A DNA stretch of 39,599 bases from Pontiellaceae bacterium (lineage in GTDB: Bacteria > Verrucomicrobiota > Kiritimatiellia > Kiritimatiellales > Pontiellaceae): assembly GCA_016937035.1 (NCBI GenBank), contig JAFGWS010000177.1, forward strand, positions 1 to 39,599. The letters are read 5' to 3'. The notes below the pieces were generated by a model, which saw only the letters and a list, made by a program, of their open reading frames with translations, was not told where the DNA came from and did no database searches. This document shows, piece by piece, positions 33,062 through 39,599 of this stretch (positions are counted from its first letter, which is position 1; the number at the start of each line of letters is the position of its first letter). A program made the position numbers and the translations under genes.

Positions 33062-33517
33062 TTAATGATCGTAGGTTCCCTTTTCGCACGACGACACGAA
33101 ACTCTCGGCCGACGATTTGAGCTTTTCCCACTCAACGCGAATCTGCTCTGCCTCTTTCAGATCGATTACACCGTCATTTTCAATACTCTCGGTCAACACA
33201 TCGAGCAGCTCCGAAAACTCGCGAACAACGCGACGGGTCATATGCAGCAGCGGAATTGCATCGATCTCCTTCGGTGAAACATTTTCAACAAAATAACCGT
33301 TCGCCTGCCGGCAGAGCCACTTAATGGGTCCCGTATCACGGGTCAGTTCATAGATGCGGGCTAATCGATCCAATGGGTTATCCGCACCACTGGAATCTTC
33401 CGTTCCGGAGGGCTGACACCATTTGTAAATGAGTGAGGTCGAAAGCCCCAGATCCGAGGCCACCGATTTAACCCCCAGATCGCTTACCGATTTTTTCAGC
33501 ACTTCATATGAGTCCAT
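33062..33517 (-). CDS. Phage CII-like regulatory protein
   Basis: A 151-residue protein. Residues 1-55 hold a helix-turn-helix of the phage CII/Cro-like kind (VKSVASDLGLSTSLIYKWCQ) followed by NPLDRLARIYELTRDTGPIKWLCRQANGYF, which matches the CII regulatory family of phages and their host relatives. The C-terminal third is a charged helix (IDLKEAEQIRVEWEKLKSSA). It is the first gene of the flotillin operon, 16 bp before the NfeD-like gene, so it may control this operon. GGGAGAG precedes the ATG. Presence in a flotillin operon rather than a prophage is noteworthy; no phage gene is nearby. Confidence 0.8.
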   Translation of the reverse strand: MDSYEVLKKSVSDLGVKSVASDLGLSTSLIYKWCQPSGTEDSSGADNPLDRLARIYELTRDTGPIKWLCRQANGYFVENVSPKEIDAIPLLHMTRRVVREFSELLDVLTESIENDGVIDLKEAEQIRVEWEKLKSSAESFVSSCEKGTYDH

Positions 33518-33572
33518 CTTTACTCTCCCTATTGGATTGCAGCGAATTTACGACCTGCATTCTCCCTGCACC

Positions 33573-33578
33573 ATTATA
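33573..33578 (-). promoter_or_regulatory. Possible -10 element for the CII/NfeD/flotillin operon
   Basis: On the minus strand the hexamer TATAAT lies here, 56 bp before the CII-like start codon. The region upstream of it (33579-33605) has no convincing TTGACA-like match at 16-18 bp spacing, so this is a suggestion only. Confidence 0.4.
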
Positions 33579-33701
33579 ACTCCACAAAAACTCTGTAATG
33601 GAGGCCAGCGACAGATTACAATATTACGAATCGTAGACAGAGTAAAAAGAGGCTGATACTCTGTCGATCTATAAACATAAAAATCAACGTAAGGAACCAA
33701 T

Positions 33702-34073
33702 ATGAACTGCCCGAAATGCAATAAAGAAATGAAAATAAACCACTTTCAAACGGTGGAATACAACCAATGTCCACAGTGCAGCGGCCTATGGTTTGATGCG
33801 CTTGAAGCAGAAGAGTTGGTTGAGATCAAAGACGCAGCAGCGATTGACACCGGCAACCCGAAAGAGGGTGCAAAAATGAATAATAAACGCAACATTCAGT
33901 GTCCTGTCTGCAATGTTGCACTGTATGCCGTTCATGACATCAAGCAGCCGCACATCATGCTCGAATCCTGTCCATCCTGCCACGGCACCTTCTTCGACGC
34001 TGGCGAATTTAAGGATTTCTGTGAAGAAACCTTCATGGACCGTATCAAAGATTGGCGCGCAAAACGGCGCTGA
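33702..34073 (+). CDS. Protein with two TFIIB-type zinc ribbons
   Basis: A 123-residue protein with two zf-TFIIB-like units. The first is CPKCNKEMK ... YNQCPQCSGLWFDALEAEEL. The second is CPVCNVALYAVH ... LESCPSCHGTFFDAGEFKDF. Each has the pattern C-x2-C ... C-x2-C-x-G-x-(W/F)-F-D, and so is predicted to bind one zinc. Proteins of this family are small and cytoplasmic, with no established enzyme function. AAGGA precedes the ATG. It is divergent from the CII-like gene, with 184 bp between them. A link to transcription is suggested only by the name of the fold. Confidence 0.88.
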   Translation: MNCPKCNKEMKINHFQTVEYNQCPQCSGLWFDALEAEELVEIKDAAAIDTGNPKEGAKMNNKRNIQCPVCNVALYAVHDIKQPHIMLESCPSCHGTFFDAGEFKDFCEETFMDRIKDWRAKRR

Positions 34074-34180
34074 CCGCTCCAGCCACCGCAAAAATTGAAA
34101 TCATTCCCGAAGCATCTGAAGTTTAAATACCCATTTTGATCGTATCATAAGCGGGTATTGGATGAGTTGGAACATTCTCT

Positions 34181-34209
34181 CAGACACCTTTTTCAGGAAA
34201 AGGTGTCTG
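34181..34209. repeat. Perfect 12-bp inverted repeat
   Basis: CAGACACCTTTT (34181-34192) and AAAAGGTGTCTG (34198-34209) are exact reverse complements around five bases. The hairpin is strong but not followed by a T run. It could stop or stabilise transcripts from the zinc-ribbon gene 108 bp upstream, or mark an old insertion. A frame spanning it (34158-34343) is judged non-coding. Confidence 0.6.
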
Positions 34210-34315
34210 CGCAGTTTCGTTTCCTTTTTCCTTTTATGTCATCGGCCCATTGCATACCTTGTGAGCCGTTGTGTCTATTTGGTGAAAACGACAGTACTTC
34301 GAACAGGGCGGACAA

Positions 34316-34630
34316 ATGGAAAAGATCATCAGGAATCCGATAATTGGAACAGCCGTTTCGGTTGTCGCCGGACTCTCATTCTATGTGTTGTGCATGATGC
34401 TGCCTTTAGTGGGACCTGCGGGTTCGAGGGTTGAGCATGCCGCTGCGAATCGTGCGGCTTTTATCTGCATACTGCTTTTGACCTTTCTTTTGGCATCGGC
34501 TTCGACCTATCTGGTGCTGATGCGGCGTAAACTGGAGGATGCTGTAGCCTTTCCGTGGTTTCCTGGCGTTCTTTCCGCTCTGTGTCTGATCATGTTCGTG
34601 CTGCTGCTGGCCGGTTGGTTTGCCGTTTAA
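34316..34630 (+). CDS. Small membrane protein, unknown function
   Basis: A 104-residue protein with three hydrophobic segments (AVSVVAGLSFYVLCMMLPLV, residues about 13-32; FICILLLTFLLASASTYLVL, about 49-68; VLSALCLIMFVLLLAGWFAV at the end) and short basic loops (MRRKLED). AGGGCGG lies about 5 bases before the ATG. I do not recognise a family. Coding is supported by the clean alternation of membrane segments and loops and by the plausible start. Confidence 0.6.
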   Translation: MEKIIRNPIIGTAVSVVAGLSFYVLCMMLPLVGPAGSRVEHAAANRAAFICILLLTFLLASASTYLVLMRRKLEDAVAFPWFPGVLSALCLIMFVLLLAGWFAV

Positions 34631-34709
34631 GCAAATCCATTACTAAGATCGGTTGTACTCTTCTATTCACAGCTTTCAAAAAACCGGATCTTCCGTTCGG
34701 AATCCCTGG

Positions 34710-34740
34710 TTGACAGTCACTGTCTCTGACGTGCATATGT
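34710..34740 (+). promoter_or_regulatory. Candidate promoter and operator of the GH5 gene
   Basis: A perfect TTGACA (34710-34715) lies about 120 bp before the GH5 start codon. The best -10 candidates are weak (CATATG at 18-bp spacing, ATATGT at 19). The perfect palindrome GACAGT-C-ACTGTC (34712-34724) overlaps the -35 hexamer, and a second small inverted repeat (ACTGA-TTAG-TCAGT, about 34760-34773) lies downstream. The arrangement is what a repressor-controlled promoter could look like, but this is inference. Confidence 0.45.
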
Positions 34741-34833
34741 AACACTCCTAAACTTTTACACTGATTAGTCAGTGAAAGGTCGGTTTACTTCCATTTTTTA
34801 GTTGTCATTATCATTTGGGGAAGAAGGAAGAAC

Positions 34834-37800
34834 ATGAGTTGTTGTATTCGGGCTTTGCGCCACAGGGTTTTCGGTTTATTGATTGGAAGTTTGTTTTTGG
34901 TGCAACTGGAGCCTTCGACGTTTGCTCAACAGCGAGGACGTCCGCAATTGAATCCTGCTCGAACAACCTTTGTGGCAGATAATGGAGAGCTGTTGCGCGG
35001 GCCGTTTACGTCGTCGGAATGGGGCGATCCTGCGCCGAAGGATCAGTTGGAAAAGATGAAGGCACTGGGCTTTAACGCGGTACATCTTTACGGCGAATGT
35101 CTGAATATTAATTATCCTGATTCCGGCGATAATCCTGGTTATGCGGCATCACGCATCGACAGTGTGGTGAAAGCAACCAGAGAGCTGGGGATGTATGTAG
35201 TGATCACCATTGGTAACGGGGCCAACAACGGGAATCACAATCGTGAATATGCGCTCGATTTTTGGCGTTTTTATGCAGGTCGCTATAAAGACGAAACGCA
35301 TGTGATTTATGAAATCCACAATGAACCGGTCGCTTGGGGGCCCCCTTATTCCTCGGCCAATGCGAATCCAACCGGTGCGCTGCAGATGAATGTGGATGCG
35401 TATAAAATTATTCGTGAGAGAGCTCCCGACACGCCGGTGCTGCTTTTCAGTTATTCGGTACTCGGTGATACCGGAGGAGCAAATGGTGCGCTGACGGATA
35501 TTCGGCTGTTTAATCAGGCTGTCTTCGGCAGTTCCGAGGCGACTTGGGATAATGTGGCGGTTGGCTTTCATGGTTATGCCGGAGCCTCAGCTAATGCCGT
35601 GGCAGTGGAGCAGATTATTAAAGCAGGGTATCCCTGCTTTATGACGGAATTCGCGACAGGAGTTTGGGGCGAGGATCATGACGGAATTGATACGGAGGCG
35701 GTGGCGAATTTGGAGCGGATGGAGGTTTCCTGGCTGGCGTTTCATTATGTGCCGCCGTGGGGCGTTTCAGCCGATGTGACGCGTCCGGAGGTGTTTAAGG
35801 ATCGTATTGATAATTCCGGGTTGTCTTGGTCGGCGGATTATGTCGATTGGCCGGTGGAACGTAGTGTGTATGGAAACAGCGGTTATCCGTGGACGATTCC
35901 CGGTTATAACAACAATTATTTAAGTGGATCTTTGCGTATTCAGGCCGAAAATTTTGATAACGGCGGAAACGGGATCGCATATTTTAATGAAAACACAATC
36001 AATCCAGGCGGTGCATGCCGTACGAACGAAACGGTCGGGATTGAACTAACCTCGGATACCGGCGGCGGATATGATGTCGGCTGGACCGCCGATGGCGACT
36101 GGCTGGAATATACGATAAAAGTCTCGGCGGCGGGGACCTATAATCTGCGTTTGCGTGTGGCGAGTACGAATGCGGCGAGTGTACAGCTTTCGGCGTTCGG
36201 CGAAGATATTACCGGAACGTGGAGCATCCCGAATACCGGCGGACTCCAGACATGGCAGACGGTTTCGAAAGAAGTATTTCTCAAGCCGGGCCGGCAGATT
36301 CTCCGAATCAATGTTTTGGGCGGTGGTCTCAACCTGAACTGGATCGAATTTGCTCCGGTCTCCAGCGGTCCGTTTCCCAACGGGACGTATAAATTTTTAA
36401 ATATGTCGACCTCGCAAGCGATGGGGCTTGATGGGAATAACAATGTGGCTGTGGGTAATTATACCGGGGCGAATAGTCAGAAGTGGACACTGCAGCATGT
36501 TGGGGCTGGGCAATATAGGGTGACGGCCTATGGAGACAGTCAAAGTTGGACCACATTCATGGGACCACTGCACCTTGGACCCTGGTGGGGCGCCAGCGGG
36601 GATCGTTGCTTCATCTTTCGACCGACGGGGAATGGTTTTTATCAGGTGGTTTCTGCCGGCGGGGGCAAGGCCTTTTACCCGCAAGGGGGCGGCTCTGTGT
36701 TGTTGGATGATCGTTCCTTCAGCGGATCCGCGGATCAGATGTGGGCGATCACCGTTCCGTCGGCACCGTCTTTCCCTACAGGAGTTACCGCAGAGGAGTC
36801 AGGCACAACCGGTGCCGTGCTGAACTGGAATGCCGTCTCCGGAGCAACGAGTTATAAAGTAAAACGGTCCGTGGCCCTAGGCGGTCCATACACGACTATT
36901 GCTTCCGGCGTGACGGACACGACATACACTGACAGTGGGTTAATTTCCGGGATGCAGTATTACTATGTGGTCAGCGCTGTGAGCAGCGGAACGGAAGGGT
37001 TGAATAGTGAGGAGGTGATGCTGCGTTCTTCCAAACTTTTCGGGACGATTATCGGCACTTCCGGATCATGGGGAAATAATTCAAGCACGACGCGGACGGC
37101 AGTTTTTGATGGATTCTTGAATACCTTTTTTGACTCGCCGGACGGTACGGGTTGGGCCGGTCTAAATTTTGGAGCAGGGGCGGAAAAAGTGATTACGCAG
37201 ATTAAGTTCTGCCCGCGTTCCGACTTTCCTGATCGAATGATCGGCGGTGTTTTCCAAGGGGCAAATCGTTCTGACTTTGCCGACGCGGTTACGTTGTACT
37301 CGGTCAGCTCTTCCCCGGCAGTCGGGCAGTTGACTGCAGTAAATATTTCAGATCTTTCCGGTTATCAATATGTCCGTTATCTCTCGCCGAGTGATGGATA
37401 CGGGAATGTGTCTGAAGTGGAGTTTTATGGATTCAGCTATTATAAGCCGCTTTCCGTGCCGGATGGGGTTTCTGCACAAGCGGTTTCAGAGAGCGCAATT
37501 AATCTGTCGTGGGACTCCATACCCGGAGCAACGGGCTATAATGTTAAACGCGCGACAACCAGCGGCGGGCCATATGAAACGATTGCATCGAATATTCTGA
37601 ATGCCACTTACACCGATACGGAGGAGCTAATGGCAGGAACGCGTTATTACTATGTGGTCACTGCAGCGAATGCCATCGGTGAAAGTGAAGCATCGAATGA
37701 GGCGAGCGCGGTGCCGTCCGCAGCGATTGCGGCGGAGGAATATCAGATTTCCGAGAGCGCTATCGGCGGAGCCAATATCAGCCTGAGCGTATCGGATTCG

Positions 37801-37968
37801 GTGCAGGGGCATGAGTATCAGATCCTAGCCACGGAGTCTCTGATGGATACGGACTGGCAGCCTGTTGGAGAAATACTTCCCGGTTCAGGAACGAATCTGA
37901 TGTTTAACTTCACGGTCGATGCTGAAACAACGAACCAATTCTTTAAGGTGGACGTTCAGCGGCAATAG
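34834..37968 (+). CDS. GH5-like multimodular exported glycoside hydrolase
   Basis: A 1,044-residue exported protein. A signal peptide (about residues 12-31, LFLVQLEPSTFAQ) leads to a GH5-like catalytic domain (about 40-345) with YEIHNEPVAWGPP (acid/base Glu164) and CFMTEFATGVW (nucleophile Glu272). A CBM6-like domain follows (about 365-510; RIQAENFDNGGNGIAYF, YTIKVSAAGTYNLRLRVAS), then a ricin/CBM13-like part (about 515-640; YKFLNMSTSQAMGLDGN, NSQKWTLQHVGAGQYRV), an FN3 domain (about 645-730), a discoidin-like stretch (about 735-865), a second FN3 (870-960) and a C-terminal module of about 75 residues shared with the next gene. GH5 covers cellulases, mannanases and related endo-enzymes; the subfamily is not clear by eye. 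GGAAGAAGGAAG precedes the ATG. Confidence 0.88.
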   Translation: MSCCIRALRHRVFGLLIGSLFLVQLEPSTFAQQRGRPQLNPARTTFVADNGELLRGPFTSSEWGDPAPKDQLEKMKALGFNAVHLYGECLNINYPDSGDNPGYAASRIDSVVKATRELGMYVVITIGNGANNGNHNREYALDFWRFYAGRYKDETHVIYEIHNEPVAWGPPYSSANANPTGALQMNVDAYKIIRERAPDTPVLLFSYSVLGDTGGANGALTDIRLFNQAVFGSSEATWDNVAVGFHGYAGASANAVAVEQIIKAGYPCFMTEFATGVWGEDHDGIDTEAVANLERMEVSWLAFHYVPPWGVSADVTRPEVFKDRIDNSGLSWSADYVDWPVERSVYGNSGYPWTIPGYNNNYLSGSLRIQAENFDNGGNGIAYFNENTINPGGACRTNETVGIELTSDTGGGYDVGWTADGDWLEYTIKVSAAGTYNLRLRVASTNAASVQLSAFGEDITGTWSIPNTGGLQTWQTVSKEVFLKPGRQILRINVLGGGLNLNWIEFAPVSSGPFPNGTYKFLNMSTSQAMGLDGNNNVAVGNYTGANSQKWTLQHVGAGQYRVTAYGDSQSWTTFMGPLHLGPWWGASGDRCFIFRPTGNGFYQVVSAGGGKAFYPQGGGSVLLDDRSFSGSADQMWAITVPSAPSFPTGVTAEESGTTGAVLNWNAVSGATSYKVKRSVALGGPYTTIASGVTDTTYTDSGLISGMQYYYVVSAVSSGTEGLNSEEVMLRSSKLFGTIIGTSGSWGNNSSTTRTAVFDGFLNTFFDSPDGTGWAGLNFGAGAEKVITQIKFCPRSDFPDRMIGGVFQGANRSDFADAVTLYSVSSSPAVGQLTAVNISDLSGYQYVRYLSPSDGYGNVSEVEFYGFSYYKPLSVPDGVSAQAVSESAINLSWDSIPGATGYNVKRATTSGGPYETIASNILNATYTDTEELMAGTRYYYVVTAANAIGESEASNEASAVPSAAIAAEEYQISESAIGGANISLSVSDSVQGHEYQILATESLMDTDWQPVGEILPGSGTNLMFNFTVDAETTNQFFKVDVQRQ

Positions 37969-38001
37969 AGATGGTTAAATGCTTTGTTCTCTGTCGACGG
38001 C

Positions 38002-39183
38002 ATGTTTAACTCTCTTGGTATGAGTAACAAATATTTATGGGTTTGGTGCGTTGTCGGAGTCATGCTCCTGAGTATCGGTCGGTTATCAGCGCAGGTGACT
38101 GCGCCGGGGGCAACCCTGACAAAGCTGCCGGGATCATACAGTTTTACAGAAGGGCCAACGGCGGATGCCGAAGGCAATGTCTATTTTACAGATCACCTGA
38201 ACAATCGGATTCTAAAGTGGAATGCCGCCGCCGGAACGGTTGCGGAGTGGATGAAGCCGGCGGGGCGCGCCAACGGACTTATGTTGACGCCGGAGGGCGA
38301 TCTGTTGGCAGCGGCCGACGAACATAATCAGCTGTGGTCCATTTCGCCCGATAAAACGGTGACTGTGCTGGTGGAAAATTTCGGCGGCAAGCTGCTGAAT
38401 GGTCCCAACGATGTTTGGAAGACCGAAAAGGGACATATCTATTTTACCGATCCACTGTACGCCCGTGAATACTGGGATCGAAACCCAGCCATGCAGCAGC
38501 CCGGCCAATATGTTTATCTGATCGCCGCTGGAAGCACAGAACCTATAGCCATTCTGACGGACCTGAATCAACCCAATGGTCTGATTGAGTCTGCGGACGG
38601 GGAAACGTTGTTTGTGGCGGATATCGGTGACGAAAAAACCTACGCGTATGATATTCAGGACGACGGAACGCTAATGAATAAGCGGCTTTTCTGCAGTAAA
38701 GGTTCCGATGGGATGACGATTGACAGTCAGGGGAATGTTTATCTGACAGGAAGTGGCGGCGTAACGGTTTTTAATCAAAGTGGGACGCAGATTCAGCGCA
38801 TCTCTGTTTCGTCGCAGTGGAGTTGGACCTCAAATGTTACGTTTGCCGGTGCGGAACGTGATCTGCTCTTTATCACCTCAGGTAGTTCTATCTACAGCAT
38901 CAAGATGAGTGTGAAGGGCGTCATTAGAGTGACCTCTCCGATTACGGCGGAGGAATATCGGCTCGTCGGCGGCATTGTCGGCGGAACCAATCTCAGTCTG
39001 AGCGTTGCGGACTCCGTGCCGGAGCATGAATATCAGATCTGGACCACAGAGAGCCTGATGGATGCGGACTGGCAGCCAGTCGGCGAGTCGCTTTCAGGCT
39101 CAGGAGCGAATTTGTTATTTATCCTGCCTCTCGATGCTCAAGCAACGAATCAGTTTTTTAAAGTGGAGATTCAACAGCAATAG
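38002..39183 (+). CDS. SMP-30/gluconolactonase-like exported protein
   Basis: About 393 residues. An N-terminal hydrophobic segment (WVWCVVGVMLLSIGRLSAQ) serves as signal peptide. The body is a six-blade propeller of the SMP-30/lactonase kind: YSFTEGPTADAEGNVYFTDH, NGLMLTPEGDLLAAADEHNQ, LLNGPNDVWKTEKGHIYFTD (family NDVxxDxxGxxYFTD) and LNQPNGLIESADGETLFVAD. These residues bind a divalent metal in lactonases. Residues about 315-393 are the same C-terminal module seen in the GH5 protein (EEYRLVGGIVGGTNLSLSVA ... NQFFKVEIQ). ATG 38002 follows GACGG; other possible starts are TTG 37984 and ATG 38020. It lies 33 bp after the GH5 gene and is probably co-transcribed with it. A role in sugar-lactone hydrolysis is inferred from the family. 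Confidence 0.85.
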   Translation: MFNSLGMSNKYLWVWCVVGVMLLSIGRLSAQVTAPGATLTKLPGSYSFTEGPTADAEGNVYFTDHLNNRILKWNAAAGTVAEWMKPAGRANGLMLTPEGDLLAAADEHNQLWSISPDKTVTVLVENFGGKLLNGPNDVWKTEKGHIYFTDPLYAREYWDRNPAMQQPGQYVYLIAAGSTEPIAILTDLNQPNGLIESADGETLFVADIGDEKTYAYDIQDDGTLMNKRLFCSKGSDGMTIDSQGNVYLTGSGGVTVFNQSGTQIQRISVSSQWSWTSNVTFAGAERDLLFITSGSSIYSIKMSVKGVIRVTSPITAEEYRLVGGIVGGTNLSLSVADSVPEHEYQIWTTESLMDADWQPVGESLSGSGANLLFILPLDAQATNQFFKVEIQQQ

Positions 39184-39236
39184 GTGATACAAAGGACCCG
39201 TTTATGGAAGGTTGAAAGATGGGAAGGAACGAATTC

Positions 39237-39599
39237 ATGAAGAAGAGTATTCTGTTATTGGCGCTGGCCGTTGCCGGCTTTGTGTATGGAGAGCAGACGG
39301 ATCCGGTTAAGACGAAAGCGGGGACGGTTCAGGGAGTAATTGAGGACGGTTTGGCGGTTTATCGCGGCATTCCTTTTGCTGCGCCGCCGGTAGGCGATCT
39401 GCGCTGGAAGGCTCCACAGCCGGTCAAAAAATGGGACGGTGTTCTGCAGACTACCAAATTTGCTCCCGGTCCAATTCAAGGCGGCAATCCGCCGTCCGGC
39501 AAGAGCGAGGATTGTCTTTATCTGAATGTGTGGAGTCCGGCCAAATCTGCGGACGAAAAGGTTCCGGTGCTGGTTTGGATTTATGGCGGCGGTTTTGCC
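39237..39599 (+). CDS. Type-B carboxylesterase, N-terminal part (cut by window edge)
   Basis: Reading from ATG 39237 gives 121 codons to the edge. There is a signal peptide (MKKSILLLALAVAGFVYGEQ), then the start of a COesterase domain: VKTKAGTVQGVIEDGLAVYR, GIPFAAPPVGDLRWKAPQPV, SEDCLYLNVWSP (the EDCLYLN signature) and VLVWIYGGGF, the oxyanion-hole glycines. The nucleophile Ser (GESAG) lies off the window. GGGAAGG at 39221-39227 supports the start. In this setting it may be an acetyl- or feruloyl-esterase for plant polysaccharide, but the family is broad. It lies 53 bp after the SMP-30-like gene. Confidence 0.92.
   Translation, partial: MKKSILLLALAVAGFVYGEQTDPVKTKAGTVQGVIEDGLAVYRGIPFAAPPVGDLRWKAPQPVKKWDGVLQTTKFAPGPIQGGNPPSGKSEDCLYLNVWSPAKSADEKVPVLVWIYGGGFA

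Overview
The window looks like a chromosomal stretch from a Gram-negative, polysaccharide-degrading bacterium. Lipoprotein signal peptides, exported multi-domain glycoside hydrolases with FN3 and carbohydrate-binding modules, a PPi-type phosphofructokinase, a mevalonate-pathway enzyme and the flotillin/NfeD pair together suggest the PVC superphylum, most likely Kiritimatiellota or Verrucomicrobiota. This placement is an inference: the window holds no rRNA or universal single-copy marker.

Region 1 (1 to about 2.75 kb) is mobile DNA. It holds the N-terminus of a tyrosine recombinase cut by the window edge, a decayed IS4-family insertion sequence with long (about 60 bp) terminal inverted repeats, and about 780 bp without a recognisable gene. 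It ends at an orphan 3' half of a tRNA-Phe gene that still has its own terminator. That is the footprint expected at the distal end of an element integrated in tRNA-Phe, with the intact tRNA predicted off the left edge.

Region 2 (3.0-15.8 kb) is housekeeping. A low-molecular-weight phosphatase is divergent from a membrane-anchored triple-repeat protein, plsY and gpsA (phospholipid precursor synthesis). Convergent to these is glycogen phosphorylase. A tight minus-strand run follows: CBS-domain membrane protein, mutY, ridA, apbE, LysM/TPR lipoprotein, ogt. Divergent from that run is an HU-like protein, and then a minus-strand pfp.

Region 3 (16.2-27.0 kb) is a plus-strand carbohydrate-degradation cluster: a GH115-GH43 fusion, a stand-alone GH43 lipoprotein that is a recent duplicate of the fused domain, a GH3 with a malectin-like N-terminus, a GH27 with an NPCBM-like N-terminus, and a small secreted protein with faint SNase-like features. 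GH115 + GH43 + GH3 + GH27 is the side-chain and oligomer trimming set expected for glucuronoarabinoxylan carrying galactose. No transporter, endo-xylanase or dedicated regulator is visible inside the window.

Region 4 (27.2-34.6 kb) has a GT-C-like membrane protein overlapping tail-to-tail with diphosphomevalonate decarboxylase, a D,D-carboxypeptidase, a minus-strand flotillin/NfeD/CII-like three-gene unit with its own terminator, a two-zinc-ribbon protein and a small membrane protein.

Region 5 (34.7 kb to the end) is a second plus-strand exported-enzyme group: a GH5-like multimodular protein, an SMP-30/gluconolactonase-like protein that carries the same C-terminal module of about 75 residues, and a type-B carboxylesterase cut by the right edge.
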